Below are positions 1 through 7,811 of a stretch of DNA of 16,838 nt, in pieces. The notes beneath the pieces are model-generated. The model did not search any database. It had not been told where the DNA came from and was given only the letters and a program-made list of their open reading frames with translations. How positions within the stretch are numbered: the stretch's first letter is position 1; each line of letters starts with the position of its first letter. Source of the stretch: DAIRET01 sp036795455 (GTDB lineage Bacteria; Bacteroidota; Ignavibacteria; Ignavibacteriales; Ignavibacteriaceae). The stretch is taken from positions 1 to 16,838 of the forward strand of contig DAIRET010000053.1 in the NCBI GenBank assembly GCA_036795455.1, in the 5' to 3' direction. A program made the position numbers and the translations under genes.

Positions 1-117
1 AAATAAATCACATTCTTTACATATTGAAAGATGTTGTTTGAGCAGTTCCATGTCGGAAGTATTCAATTCGTCCATACCGCTCAGCTCAATTAATTCTCTA
101 TATTTATCGTGATTCAT
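1..117 (-). CDS. Putative zinc-finger anti-sigma factor, N-terminal fragment
   Basis: Only the first 39 codons lie in the window; the gene runs off the left edge. The reading frame opens at an ATG (117-115) 21 nt downstream of the ECF sigma factor stop, on the same strand. The fragment has His3, then His29-x3-Cys33-x2-Cys36 (local sequence QHLSICKEC), which matches the H-x3-C-x2-C core of zinc-binding anti-sigma (ZAS, zf-HC2) domains. Such proteins hold their cognate ECF sigma factor inactive, often at the membrane. Position right after the sigma gene supports a sigma/anti-sigma pair. The rest of the protein, including any transmembrane segment or sensor domain, cannot be seen, so the trigger is unknown. 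The upstream ribosome binding site is weak (GAGAAA). Confidence 0.65.
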   Translation of the reverse strand, partial: MNHDKYRELIELSGMDELNTSDMELLKQHLSICKECDLF

Positions 118-138
118 AGTTTTCTCGTTTTTCAAAAT

Positions 139-711
139 CTAATTACAATACCCGCTTAAAAGAACTCTCATTTTGTGCGAGGCTTCAAACAGGTATTTTT
201 TTATTGTTCCTTCTTTAATATTAAGCATGTCTGAAATTTCTCTTATTTTTTGCCCTTCATAATGTTTAAGCGTAAAAATCATTCTTTGTTTGGGTGAAAG
301 TTTGTTTAACGCTTTTTCTATTTCTGTTGAAAGCTCATTATTCTGATAAACTTTATCAGGACCGGGAGTACCGGTATCAGCTTTGTTATATAACAAATTC
401 TCTTCCTCATTTTCAGATGGTTCTAATGGAACTTGTTTTCGTTTCCGTGTTTTTGTTTGATAAGTAAAACATGCGTTTGCAGTAATTCTATACAGCCAGG
501 TGGAGAACTCGCTTTGATGCTTAAAGTTCTTCAAGCTCTTATATACGCGGATGAATACTTCCTGGTAAACATCCTTCGCGTCATCCTCGTTATTTAAATA
601 CTTTAAAGCCATAGACAGAACCCGCCTGTCATAACGCTGAACCAACTGTTCAAATGCCATTGCATCTCCGTCAATAGATTTTTGAATCAATTCTTTTTCG
701 TCAATAAGCAT
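139..711 (-). CDS. ECF-family RNA polymerase sigma factor
   Basis: A 190-residue sigma-70 family protein of extracytoplasmic-function size, with only regions 2 and 4. Region 2 spans about residues 27-95, including the core-binding and -10 recognition helices (DDAKDVYQEVFIRVYKSL and STWLYRITAN). A linker of about 35 residues rich in Glu/Asn/Pro follows. Region 4 spans about 130-187, with a helix-turn-helix around EISDMLNIKEGTIKKYLFEA that reads the -35 element. It would direct RNA polymerase to a small regulon, commonly envelope or stress genes. The start ATG follows GGAAAAAG. The next gene on the same strand looks like a zinc-finger anti-sigma factor, so release from that partner is the probable control. 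The regulon cannot be told from the sequence. Confidence 0.93.
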   Translation of the reverse strand: MLIDEKELIQKSIDGDAMAFEQLVQRYDRRVLSMALKYLNNEDDAKDVYQEVFIRVYKSLKNFKHQSEFSTWLYRITANACFTYQTKTRKRKQVPLEPSENEEENLLYNKADTGTPGPDKVYQNNELSTEIEKALNKLSPKQRMIFTLKHYEGQKIREISDMLNIKEGTIKKYLFEASHKMRVLLSGYCN

Positions 712-1013
712 TCTTTTTCCATATACTAATTGATTAGACTATAACCACTTCAAAATGGTTGGGGTTAGCGTACTAAAAAATTTTTCGCCGCTTAAGTTTG
801 TAAGACCCGGTACGGAAATATAAACATTACCGGATTATTATCAATTCTTGTTATAATTGCCCATTTCATTCATTACTACCTGCTGATAATTGGTTAGGTG
901 ATTTAACAGCAATAATAACAGATTGTTGCAATCGGATTCTTCAGGCTATTCTATTTTCTTTCATTGTATTATATTTGAACAAATCAAAATCCAAAAAACG
1001 AGGTAATTCAGTC
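712..1013. promoter_or_regulatory. Divergent intergenic region between ECF sigma gene and DPP-IV gene
   Basis: About 300 bases without a convincing gene. On the plus strand, TATATTTG at 970-977 matches the Bacteroidetes -7 box TAnnTTTG and would start transcription about 30 nt before the DPP-IV ATG at 1014. The expected -33 position holds only TATT. A second match, TAAGTTTG at 793-800, has no -33 partner. A 6-bp inverted repeat, CCGGTA/TACCGG, sits at 807-833. On the minus strand, ahead of the sigma gene, CAACC and TCTAA are spaced about as ECF promoter elements usually are, which could mean autoregulation, but this is weak. No TAnnTTTG box is visible in the sigma-gene direction. Confidence 0.4.
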
Positions 1014-3194
1014 ATGAAGTCATTAAGGTATACTCTTTTCTTTATAATAGCGATTACTACAATCTCGGTACCGCAAAAAAAGAAGTTCACAGTTGAAGAG
1101 ATTTTTACTAACCGAAATTTCTACGGCAGCAGTTTATCTCAAGTTAAATGGTTTGATGGAGGGAAAAAGTTTTCATTCATTAAATTCGATGCAGAGACCA
1201 AATCAATTGCGTTGTTTGAACATGATCTCAAAACCGGGACAGAAAGCAAAATTGTTTCCGGCAGCGAGTTAAAATTGGAAGAAACCGACAAACCATTCAT
1301 GATAAGCAATTACGAATGGCTGCCTGATAATAAAAACATCCTCTTTACAGGGGTTTTACCCGCAAGAAAAATAAAATCCGGGGGTGCTTTTTACCTTTAT
1401 AATAAAGAAACGAAAGAGTTTTCAGTTCTCGCTGATTCGGAGGAAGAGCAGATTAATATCAACTTTTCACCGGATGGAAAGAAAGCCGCCTTCGTTAGAG
1501 GGAATAATATCTTTTTGATTGATTTGAAAACAAAAGTGGAAACACAATTAACATTTGACGGCAGCGAGGTTATTCTTAACGGTCATTTCGATTGGGTTTA
1601 CGAAGAAGAATTCCATATTATAAACGGAATCGAATGGTCGCCGGATAGCAAAAGAATCGCATTCTGGAGGCTTGACCAATCGAACGTTCCTGAAATAAAA
1701 ATCGCTAAATGGGATTCTCTTTATTTAAATGAATTAACTATGCGTTATCCTAAAGCCGGTGCGAACAACTCTCTTGTAAAAATCGGTGTGGCGGATGTTC
1801 AAACTAAAAAAGTGAAATGGATGGACATTGGTGAAGAAACGGATATATACATACCCAGAATTAAATTCACAAACAACCCGGAAGTTCTATCTATCCAGAG
1901 ATTAAACAGATTACAGAATAAACTTGATCTACTTTTCGCCGATGTTAAAACAGGAAAATCAATGATTGTTTTAACAGATACCGATCCATGCTGGATTGAT
2001 ATTTCGGATGACCTTTATTTTTTCCAGAATGAAGATAAATTTATATGGACTTCTGAAAAAGACGGATACAAACACATCTACCTTTATAACAATAGCGGTA
2101 AACTTGTTAAACAACTAACATCGGGAAAATGGGAAGTTGACGCAGTTACAGGAATTGATGAAGAGAACAAAACAGTTTACTTTACATCGAATGCGGCGGG
2201 TATTCAATATTTGAATTTCCACTCCGTGCCTTTGTCGGGAGGAGAAGTGAAAAAAATATCGAAGGAGAATGGTTATCATGCAATAATGCTTTCACCGGAT
2301 AATAAATATTTTATAGAAAGATACTCTACTGCTAATTCATTAACTTCAACAAGAGTTTATACTACTGACGGTGAGATTGTACGTGAACTTATTCAATCGG
2401 ACATGACAGTCTTTGATGGATATGAGCTTTCCCCGGTAGAATATTTTTCATTCAATACTTCGGACGAAGTTGAGTTAAATGGCTCTATAATTAAACCGGC
2501 TGAGTTTGATGAATCAAAAAAGTACCCTGTACTAATTTATAATTACAGCGGACCCGGTTCACAATCTGTGCTTGATAGATGGAGCGGACCAAACGGATTA
2601 TGGCACCAGATGCTCGCACAACACGGTTACATTATAATTGCCGTTGATACACGCGGTACAGGAGGAAGAGGAAAAGATTTTAAAAATCTTATGTATAAAA
2701 ACCTCGGGCATTGGGAAGTAAATGATCATGTTGAAGCTGTGAATTATCTCTCAACTTTACCTTATGTTGACCCTGAAAGAATCGGTATTTGGGGATGGAG
2801 TTACGGCGGATACGTTTCTGCACTTGCATTGATGAAAGCTGCCGATGTATTTAAAGCGGCAATTTCAGTCGCACCTGTTATTCATTGGAAATTTTATGAT
2901 TCAATTTATACGGAACGATTCATGTCACTGCCGCATCTTAACCCGGAAGGATATGAAAACAGTGCTGTATTGAACTACACCGATAAACTTAAAGGGAAAT
3001 TGTTATTAGTTCACGGCACATCCGATGATAATGTCCATTTTCAAAATTCAGTTAAGTTGGTTGAAAAGTTAATAGCCGAAAACAAACAATTTGAAACAAT
3101 GTATTATCCTGAAAAAGACCACGGTATATACGGCGGGATGACAAGGGTTCATCTATTCAATATGATGACAAATTTCTTGTTGAATAATTTGTAA
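1014..3194 (+). CDS. Exported dipeptidyl-peptidase IV-like serine peptidase (S9B)
   Basis: A 726-residue prolyl-oligopeptidase-superfamily enzyme that should cleave Xaa-Pro (or Xaa-Ala) dipeptides from peptide N-termini in the periplasm or at the cell surface. An N-terminal signal peptide (about 20 residues, KSLRYTLFFIIAITTIS) is followed by a beta-propeller with repeated WSPD/FSPDGKKAAF-type blades (about 30-470) and a C-terminal alpha/beta hydrolase domain. The DPP-IV double-Glu loop DWVYEEEF is at 193-200, with E198/E199 the likely anchors for the substrate amino terminus. The catalytic triad reads Ser596 (GWSYGG), Asp671 (GTSDDNVH) and His703 (DHGIYGG), spaced much as in human DPP-IV. A TTG at 975 would add 13 residues. 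I chose ATG 1014 because it follows GAGG at 1000-1003, starts directly with the signal peptide, and the TTG falls inside a promoter-like box. The gene stands alone on its strand. Confidence 0.93.
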   Translation: MKSLRYTLFFIIAITTISVPQKKKFTVEEIFTNRNFYGSSLSQVKWFDGGKKFSFIKFDAETKSIALFEHDLKTGTESKIVSGSELKLEETDKPFMISNYEWLPDNKNILFTGVLPARKIKSGGAFYLYNKETKEFSVLADSEEEQININFSPDGKKAAFVRGNNIFLIDLKTKVETQLTFDGSEVILNGHFDWVYEEEFHIINGIEWSPDSKRIAFWRLDQSNVPEIKIAKWDSLYLNELTMRYPKAGANNSLVKIGVADVQTKKVKWMDIGEETDIYIPRIKFTNNPEVLSIQRLNRLQNKLDLLFADVKTGKSMIVLTDTDPCWIDISDDLYFFQNEDKFIWTSEKDGYKHIYLYNNSGKLVKQLTSGKWEVDAVTGIDEENKTVYFTSNAAGIQYLNFHSVPLSGGEVKKISKENGYHAIMLSPDNKYFIERYSTANSLTSTRVYTTDGEIVRELIQSDMTVFDGYELSPVEYFSFNTSDEVELNGSIIKPAEFDESKKYPVLIYNYSGPGSQSVLDRWSGPNGLWHQMLAQHGYIIIAVDTRGTGGRGKDFKNLMYKNLGHWEVNDHVEAVNYLSTLPYVDPERIGIWGWSYGGYVSALALMKAADVFKAAISVAPVIHWKFYDSIYTERFMSLPHLNPEGYENSAVLNYTDKLKGKLLLVHGTSDDNVHFQNSVKLVEKLIAENKQFETMYYPEKDHGIYGGMTRVHLFNMMTNFLLNNL

Positions 3195-3234
3195 TCAATA
3201 AGCGGAAAAATATTTATAAAGAGTAAGATAAAGG

Positions 3235-3286
3235 ATAAGATTAAGAGAAAGAACAACTAAAACCATCTTCTTTCTCTTACTCTTAT
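3235..3286. terminator. Long inverted repeat between convergent DPP-IV and hslU genes
   Basis: The arms 3235-3253 and 3268-3286 are 19 bp each, match at 18 of 19 positions and include a perfect 12-bp inner stem; the loop is 14 nt. One arm is almost pure purine and the other almost pure pyrimidine. Its position, 40 nt after the DPP-IV stop and just beyond the hslU stop, fits a bidirectional transcription end. Neither strand has a classical uninterrupted T tract directly after the stem, so whether it terminates intrinsically or only blocks 3' exonucleases is uncertain. Confidence 0.55.
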
Positions 3287-3287
3287 T

Positions 3288-3321
3288 CATACTCTACAAC
3301 CCAACAGGTTGTTAGAGTATG
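3288..3321. terminator. Second hairpin overlapping the end of hslU
   Basis: A stem of 14 bp (8 + 6 bp with one bulged T at 3313) and a 5-nt CAACA loop lies directly beside the 3235-3286 inverted repeat. It covers the hslU stop codon (3314-3312) and the last codons. It is probably the proximal part of the hslU 3' end, acting as terminator or 3'-end stabiliser. No T tract follows on the minus strand. Confidence 0.45.
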
Positions 3322-4685
3322 TACTTACTCAAATCTTTGTTCTTAACTATTTTGTCAAGTTTCTTTTTAACAAGTTTTGAATCAATAGTAACTTTTGAAA
3401 CGGATAACTTGTCGGGTACTTTGAATAAAATATCCTCCAGGATAGTCGTTAATATCGTATGCAGTCTTCTTGCACCGATATTTTCAACTTCTTCATTAAC
3501 CTGGTAAGCAATGCGTGCAATCTCGGCAATTCCGTCATCAGTAAACTCTATTTTTACTCCTTCAGTTTCGAGCAGAGCAGCATATTGTTTAATAAGTGCA
3601 TTTTGAGGAAGAGTGAGAATTTTAATAAAGTCTTCTTCCGTTAAGCTTTTTAACTCAACTCTAATCGGAAAACGTCCCTGTAATTCCGGTATCAAATCGG
3701 AAGGTTTTGCAACATGAAATGCACCCGAAGCAATAAACAAAATATGGTCTGTTTTTACAACGCCGTATTTAGTATTCACATTTGAACCTTCTACGATGGG
3801 AAGTAAATCTCTCTGGACTCCTTCTCTCGATACATCGGGACCATTGGATTTACTGCTACCGGCGACTTTATCGATTTCATCGATAAAAACAATCCCGGTA
3901 TTTTCGACGCGTGTAATTGCTTCCTTCTGAACCGCTTCAATATCTACAAGTTTTTGAGCTTCTTCTGCAGTAAAGATTTCTCTTGCTTCTTTAATTGTTG
4001 TTTTTCTTTTCTTTTTCTTTTTCGGAAGCATGTTGGACATAAGGTCTTGCAGGTTAATTCCGAAATCATCTACTCCGAGTGGACCAAGAATCTGCATACC
4101 GACTGCAGGTTGTGTAACATCGAACTCAACCATTTTATCATCGAGTTCTCCTTTTTTTAATTTGACCTTCATCCATTCGCGTGTTTTTTGATTCTGGTAT
4201 GCTTCATCATTATTCCCGTTTTGTTCACCATTTGTTGCAACGGCAGTTTTTTTAACAGGTGGAATCAGAAGGTCAAGTATTCTTTCATCAGCCAGTTCAT
4301 ATGCTTTTGATTTAACTTCTTCGGTCTTTTCATTTTTTACAAGATTAACAGCGAAGTCTGCAAGGTCTCTTATCATTGATTCCACATCTCTGCCTACGTA
4401 CCCGACTTCAGTATATTTTGACGCTTCAACTTTTACAAATGGGGCGCGCGCTAAATTCGCCAATCTTCTTGCTATTTCAGTCTTTCCAACCCCGGTAGGA
4501 CCGATAAGTATAATATTGTTCGGCATTATTTCATCTTTCAATGAACCTTCCACATTTTGTCTACGCCACCTATTACGCAATGCAATAGCAACTGCGGTTT
4601 TTGCATCGGTCTGCCCGATGATATATTTATTCAGTTCAGTTACTATTTGTGAAGGAGTTAATTCTTCCTGCAAATCTCTTAACAT
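3312..4685 (-). CDS. hslU: ATP-dependent protease ATPase subunit HslU (ClpY)
   Basis: A 457-residue AAA+ unfoldase of normal family length that recognises, unfolds and feeds proteins to the HslV peptidase in the cytoplasm. Visible motifs are Walker A GPTGVGKT (62-69), pore loop GYVGRD (95-100), Walker B IVFIDEID (265-272), and the ASGAFHVAKPSDLIPELQGR signature with the arginine at 338. The substrate-binding I domain is inserted at about 110-245 and ends in a Lys-rich stretch (PKKKKKRK). The C-terminus ends DLSKYIL, resembling the tail that docks between HslV subunits to activate it. The start ATG lies 12 nt after the hslV stop with AGGT upstream, so both genes are surely on one message. Nothing looks broken. 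Confidence 0.98.
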   Translation of the reverse strand: MLRDLQEELTPSQIVTELNKYIIGQTDAKTAVAIALRNRWRRQNVEGSLKDEIMPNNIILIGPTGVGKTEIARRLANLARAPFVKVEASKYTEVGYVGRDVESMIRDLADFAVNLVKNEKTEEVKSKAYELADERILDLLIPPVKKTAVATNGEQNGNNDEAYQNQKTREWMKVKLKKGELDDKMVEFDVTQPAVGMQILGPLGVDDFGINLQDLMSNMLPKKKKKRKTTIKEAREIFTAEEAQKLVDIEAVQKEAITRVENTGIVFIDEIDKVAGSSKSNGPDVSREGVQRDLLPIVEGSNVNTKYGVVKTDHILFIASGAFHVAKPSDLIPELQGRFPIRVELKSLTEEDFIKILTLPQNALIKQYAALLETEGVKIEFTDDGIAEIARIAYQVNEEVENIGARRLHTILTTILEDILFKVPDKLSVSKVTIDSKLVKKKLDKIVKNKDLSKYIL

Positions 4686-4697
4686 ATTTTTTACCTG

Positions 4698-5240
4698 TTA
4701 CTTTTCTATCTCTTCAACATTAATTTTTTCATTAGTATAAATACAAATTTCTGAAGCCGTTTTAAGGGATTCCGCAACAATTTCCTTTGCGGATAGTTTG
4801 CTGTATTTTTTCAACATTTTAGCTGCAGATAGTGCGTACATCCCTCCGCTGCCTATTGCAACGATTTTCTCGTCAGGTTCGATTACATCACCGTTACCAG
4901 AAACAACGAGAGCGTGGTCGTTTGAAACAACCGCAAGCATTGCTTCAAGACGGCGAAGGTACTTATCCGAACGCCATTCTTTTGCTAATTCGACAGCGGC
5001 GCGGCTGACATTACCCCTATACTGTTCAAGTTTATCTTCAAATTTTTCCATCAAAGTAAAAGCATCTGCCGAAGCACCTGCAAAACCGCACAACACTTTT
5101 CCGTTTGCAATTTTTCGTATCTTCATTGCATTATGTTTCATAACCGTATTTCCGAGAGTAACCTGTCCATCACCACCAAGAGCGGCTTCCCCTTTATGAA
5201 TTACCCCGATAATAGTTGTTGATCTAATTTTTTCAGTCAT
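4698..5240 (-). CDS. hslV: ATP-dependent protease peptidase subunit HslV (ClpQ)
   Basis: A 180-residue proteasome beta-type peptidase, the proteolytic core of HslVU. Thr8 of the TTI stretch should be the mature N-terminal nucleophile after loss of a seven-residue leader. Counting from it, Asp17 (GGDGQVT) and Lys33 (the MKIRKI region) occupy the conserved active-site positions. Other family blocks are GFAGASADAFTL, LAKEWRSDKYLRRLEAML, SGNGDVIEPD, AIGSGGMYALSAA and EICIYTNEKI. The ATG is preceded by AGGAA. It is first of the hslV-hslU pair and lies 99 nt downstream of the PpiC gene. A promoter-like sequence is in that gap, so the pair can be expressed on its own or by read-through from the rpoN cluster. 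Confidence 0.98.
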   Translation of the reverse strand: MTEKIRSTTIIGVIHKGEAALGGDGQVTLGNTVMKHNAMKIRKIANGKVLCGFAGASADAFTLMEKFEDKLEQYRGNVSRAAVELAKEWRSDKYLRRLEAMLAVVSNDHALVVSGNGDVIEPDEKIVAIGSGGMYALSAAKMLKKYSKLSAKEIVAESLKTASEICIYTNEKINVEEIEK

Positions 5241-5257
5241 ACTAATTCCTAATAATC

Positions 5258-5294
5258 TATGTGTAAAGTTAAGTATTTGACAATGTTACACAAA
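5258..5294 (-). promoter_or_regulatory. Possible hslVU promoter with overlapping inverted repeat
   Basis: On the minus strand, TTTG (5294-5291), 19 nt of spacer and TAACTTTA (5271-5264) resemble the Bacteroidetes promoter layout TTTG-N19-21-TAnnTTTG, with one mismatch in the -7 box. The predicted start would leave a short leader before the hslV ATG at 5240, with AGGAA as ribosome binding site. An inverted repeat, TGTGTAA (5260-5266) and TTACACA (5286-5292), brackets the whole element and could be an operator. It does not resemble the CIRCE heat-shock element. This is read from sequence only. Confidence 0.35.
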
Positions 5295-5339
5295 ACCGTT
5301 AGTAACATCTTCAAGTTAATGATTAAAACCCAGGTAAAC

Positions 5340-7172
5340 TTACGGCAGTTTCTCCAATCGTTTCTGCCACGGTTCAACCCATTCAATGAATTGCTGTGTT
5401 AGCGGTACTGCTGTAATCCTGCCTCCAAATCCCATATATCGGAATACCATCATTTGCTGATTCGTGATTTTCGTATTAAATAACAAATTCTCATTAATCG
5501 TAACACCATACTTCTCTGCAAGTTCAACGGTATTATCTATCATCATTTCATTATACTTTTTAACCTTTAATTCATTCTCAAGGTTTTCTTTTACTTCATC
5601 AAATGACTGCTCCACATTAACTTTTTGTTTTTTCCCGATAAGCATAATGATTGAATAACCTTCATCAAGCTGGATAGGACCGAATACATCGCCCGTCTTC
5701 ATTCTTACTGCTGTTTTACCGAGTTCACCCAATGCAAGAGCCGGGTAATAACCGTACTCTCCGCCTCTATCTTTCGTCCATAATCTTTTTGTATGAATAG
5801 AGGCAAGCCTTCTAAATTCTTCTTCGGTTTGAGGTGCGTTTAATACCTTCTCAATTACTTCAAGACTATCTGTTAATACTTCAAGAATATTGACTTCAAT
5901 TTGTGAAGAGGTATCGTCTATTGATTCGTTGTAATAAGCAAACAGTTCTTCGGCGTCTACACTAACTGAATCTTTCATCCTGTTTTGGAGCAGTTTACTC
6001 ATATAGTAATCTCTCCACATTGTTATATCCGATTTCACTTCATCAATATTGTGAATACCTTTAACAACCCCGTCCCTTGCAATCAGTTCCTGTTCAATCA
6101 TCAACCGGATTCGTGAATTCATTTTTGCTGCAATAATATCAGTATTAACCGTATTCGTAAAAAATCCTTCAAAAAAGAAGGTACTCAAAAATTCTTTCAG
6201 CGTGATAGGATTAGTCTCAAACTGGATAAATACCATTTGTAATGAGTCGGGACCGAATTGAGATTCAATAGTTGTAAGGTCTTCGGGACGAAGTTTAACT
6301 TCACCATGCTTATTAGCTTCTCCTTTATCAATTTTTGCTTGAAGAATAAAAGTTAATTTATCGACAAGGCTCCAGAATAAAATACCGTTAGTTTCAACCT
6401 TTTTCCCGCCGAAAAATTTCTTATAGAATTCCTGGTAAACCCGGTCGGTACGGCGTGCTTTAAGTGTATTCTTCACTTCACTAATTACCTTTTGGTTTTC
6501 ATCTGAAGGAATATACTTCTCCTTTTTTGCTTTAAGGTAATAAATAATCCATCCTTCAATTTCTTTTATGGGACTGGTAAAATCCCCGTTTTTCATAGGG
6601 TACAACATATCTTCAACCGGTTCCGGGAGTTTACCATATTCTATTTCAAGTGGTTCTTGTTGAAATTCCAATTCATGACGTGTAATTAAAATTGAGTCGA
6701 ATGATTCACCCTTTAGCAATCTATCGTGTAATTGAAAGATTTCCGTGGAATCTGCTGAAAACAGAAAGTTTACATACAAGTTTATCTTCGACCTTTGAAA
6801 CCCCCTCATTATATCTGTATCGTCAAAATGAACATTACATTCAATGACCTGTTTAAATATTCCGTCGCGTATAAACATTTTCTCAAGCGCGGTAAAAGTA
6901 TTCTGCATTAAAGTCGTTGAATCCAACCCGAGTTCATCCGATTTTAGAGACCACAGTTTTTCTGCGTTCATCGAATACAGGAAGTTTCTGCGAGCAATTT
7001 CATCTCGATACATTCCTCCTGCATCATATTGCGGTGTTAATTCAAACCTTTTTTTGAACTCCTCAAGTGTAATTGAGTAGTTTCCGACTGTGGCTATTAC
7101 TTCCTTCGCCTGCGGTTTAACGGCAATAATCGGAAGCAAACAAAGTAATAAAACTAAAAATATTCTCTTCAT
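5340..7172 (-). CDS. Periplasmic peptidyl-prolyl isomerase, PpiC/SurA-like
   Basis: A 610-residue exported foldase that should catalyse cis-trans isomerisation at proline and chaperone envelope proteins. A signal peptide of about 20 residues (KRIFLVLLLCLLPIIAV) is followed by a SurA-N-like helical region starting EVIATVGNYSITLEEFKKRF. A degenerate parvulin-like segment lies at about 132-215 (YVNFLFSAD...GDFTSPIKEIEGWIIYYL). A long linker follows, then a more typical parvulin domain at about 425-515 (INILEVLTD..., FRRLASIHT, GGEYGYYP, MKTGDVFGPI, GYSIIMLIGKK) and a C-terminal helical tail. Cys11 is too early and badly placed for a lipobox, so I take it as soluble periplasmic. The ATG follows AAAGAGAG, 18 nt after the upstream methyltransferase-like gene. 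The family is clear; true enzymatic activity is not shown. Confidence 0.85.
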   Translation of the reverse strand: MKRIFLVLLLCLLPIIAVKPQAKEVIATVGNYSITLEEFKKRFELTPQYDAGGMYRDEIARRNFLYSMNAEKLWSLKSDELGLDSTTLMQNTFTALEKMFIRDGIFKQVIECNVHFDDTDIMRGFQRSKINLYVNFLFSADSTEIFQLHDRLLKGESFDSILITRHELEFQQEPLEIEYGKLPEPVEDMLYPMKNGDFTSPIKEIEGWIIYYLKAKKEKYIPSDENQKVISEVKNTLKARRTDRVYQEFYKKFFGGKKVETNGILFWSLVDKLTFILQAKIDKGEANKHGEVKLRPEDLTTIESQFGPDSLQMVFIQFETNPITLKEFLSTFFFEGFFTNTVNTDIIAAKMNSRIRLMIEQELIARDGVVKGIHNIDEVKSDITMWRDYYMSKLLQNRMKDSVSVDAEELFAYYNESIDDTSSQIEVNILEVLTDSLEVIEKVLNAPQTEEEFRRLASIHTKRLWTKDRGGEYGYYPALALGELGKTAVRMKTGDVFGPIQLDEGYSIIMLIGKKQKVNVEQSFDEVKENLENELKVKKYNEMMIDNTVELAEKYGVTINENLLFNTKITNQQMMVFRYMGFGGRITAVPLTQQFIEWVEPWQKRLEKLP

Positions 7173-7190
7173 CTCTCTTTAAATAGTTAG

Positions 7191-7811
7191 TTAAACATGT
7201 AAAAACGGGATAATCCGCGGTGTTGTTTTTTGATAATTGATGTAGCTTTCTCCGAAATCTTCCACTAGTTTTTCTTCTTCAAAATACGAACCAATATAAA
7301 AATAAATTGAAATACATATAAAGGCAGTTAGATAGAACAGTGTCATTGTCGGGCGAAAAACTAAAAACAGTATTATAAAAAAGTATAAAGGATGCCGGCA
7401 TAATCTATATGGTCCTCTAAAATGAAGCGATTTATTTCCGTCAAGCTCTATAGTAGCGGGTAATTCCCGGTTCCTTTTCAATATTTGTTCAATACCGAGG
7501 AATTCCATTAAATCAAAATACCTTATTGTCCATAAAATTCCTGCCAGCGAAAGAAACTGCGGAATAAGAATCACTAAATCCCATGGTGAATTAAGGTCAT
7601 AAATTTTAATATCCGGCTTGGGTACAATTGAATAGACAATATAAAAACTAATAAACGATACTATGTTATAAAGTAAACGGTAATATGGAAGCAGCCCTGA
7701 GTATTTTTCACTGAAAAACACTTTTATCTTTCTTGAAGCTAAAACTGAATGAAAAAGGGCGAACAAAAAAAAGAAAAATATAATTATTAAAACATCTAAT
7801 AGGATGCTCAT
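7191..7811 (-). CDS. ICMT/NnrU-like integral membrane methyltransferase family protein
   Basis: A 206-residue membrane protein with about five hydrophobic segments (near 4-24, 47-63, 79-97, 143-153 and 156-176). The C-terminal half carries the isoprenylcysteine methyltransferase-like signature: GPYRLCRHPLYF (133-144), then FEEEKLVEDFG (177-187), Y190/Y193 and PRIIP (198-202). These residues bind S-adenosylmethionine in the family. The N-terminal FHSVLASRKIK and YRLLYN are more like NnrU/methanethiol methyltransferase relatives. The substrate cannot be inferred, since bacterial members act on very different small molecules or lipids. Its ATG overlaps the rpoN stop by 4 nt (ATGA) with AAGGA just upstream, so translation is probably coupled to rpoN. 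Confidence 0.72.
   Translation of the reverse strand: MSILLDVLIIIFFFFLFALFHSVLASRKIKVFFSEKYSGLLPYYRLLYNIVSFISFYIVYSIVPKPDIKIYDLNSPWDLVILIPQFLSLAGILWTIRYFDLMEFLGIEQILKRNRELPATIELDGNKSLHFRGPYRLCRHPLYFFIILFLVFRPTMTLFYLTAFICISIYFYIGSYFEEEKLVEDFGESYINYQKTTPRIIPFLHV

Noticed and set aside
754..822. A 22-codon reading frame (MVGVSVLKNFSP...) in the sigma/DPP-IV intergenic region
   Set aside because: No ribosome binding site, no recognisable family and very short; expected by chance in 300 bases.
975..1013. TTG start at 975 adding 13 residues to the DPP-IV-like peptidase
   Set aside because: The extension is a Lys/Ser/Asn-rich stretch in front of a normal signal peptide, has no ribosome binding site and overlaps a TAnnTTTG promoter-like box. 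The ATG at 1014 has GAGG at good spacing.
2600..2613. A TGGCAC...GC sequence as a sigma-54 promoter
   Set aside because: The GG-to-GC spacing is 8 instead of the required 10, and it lies deep inside the DPP-IV coding sequence.
4798..5199. 133-codon open frame antisense to hslV
   Set aside because: Serine-rich, low-quality translation that lies entirely inside a certain hslV gene on the other strand; a shadow frame.
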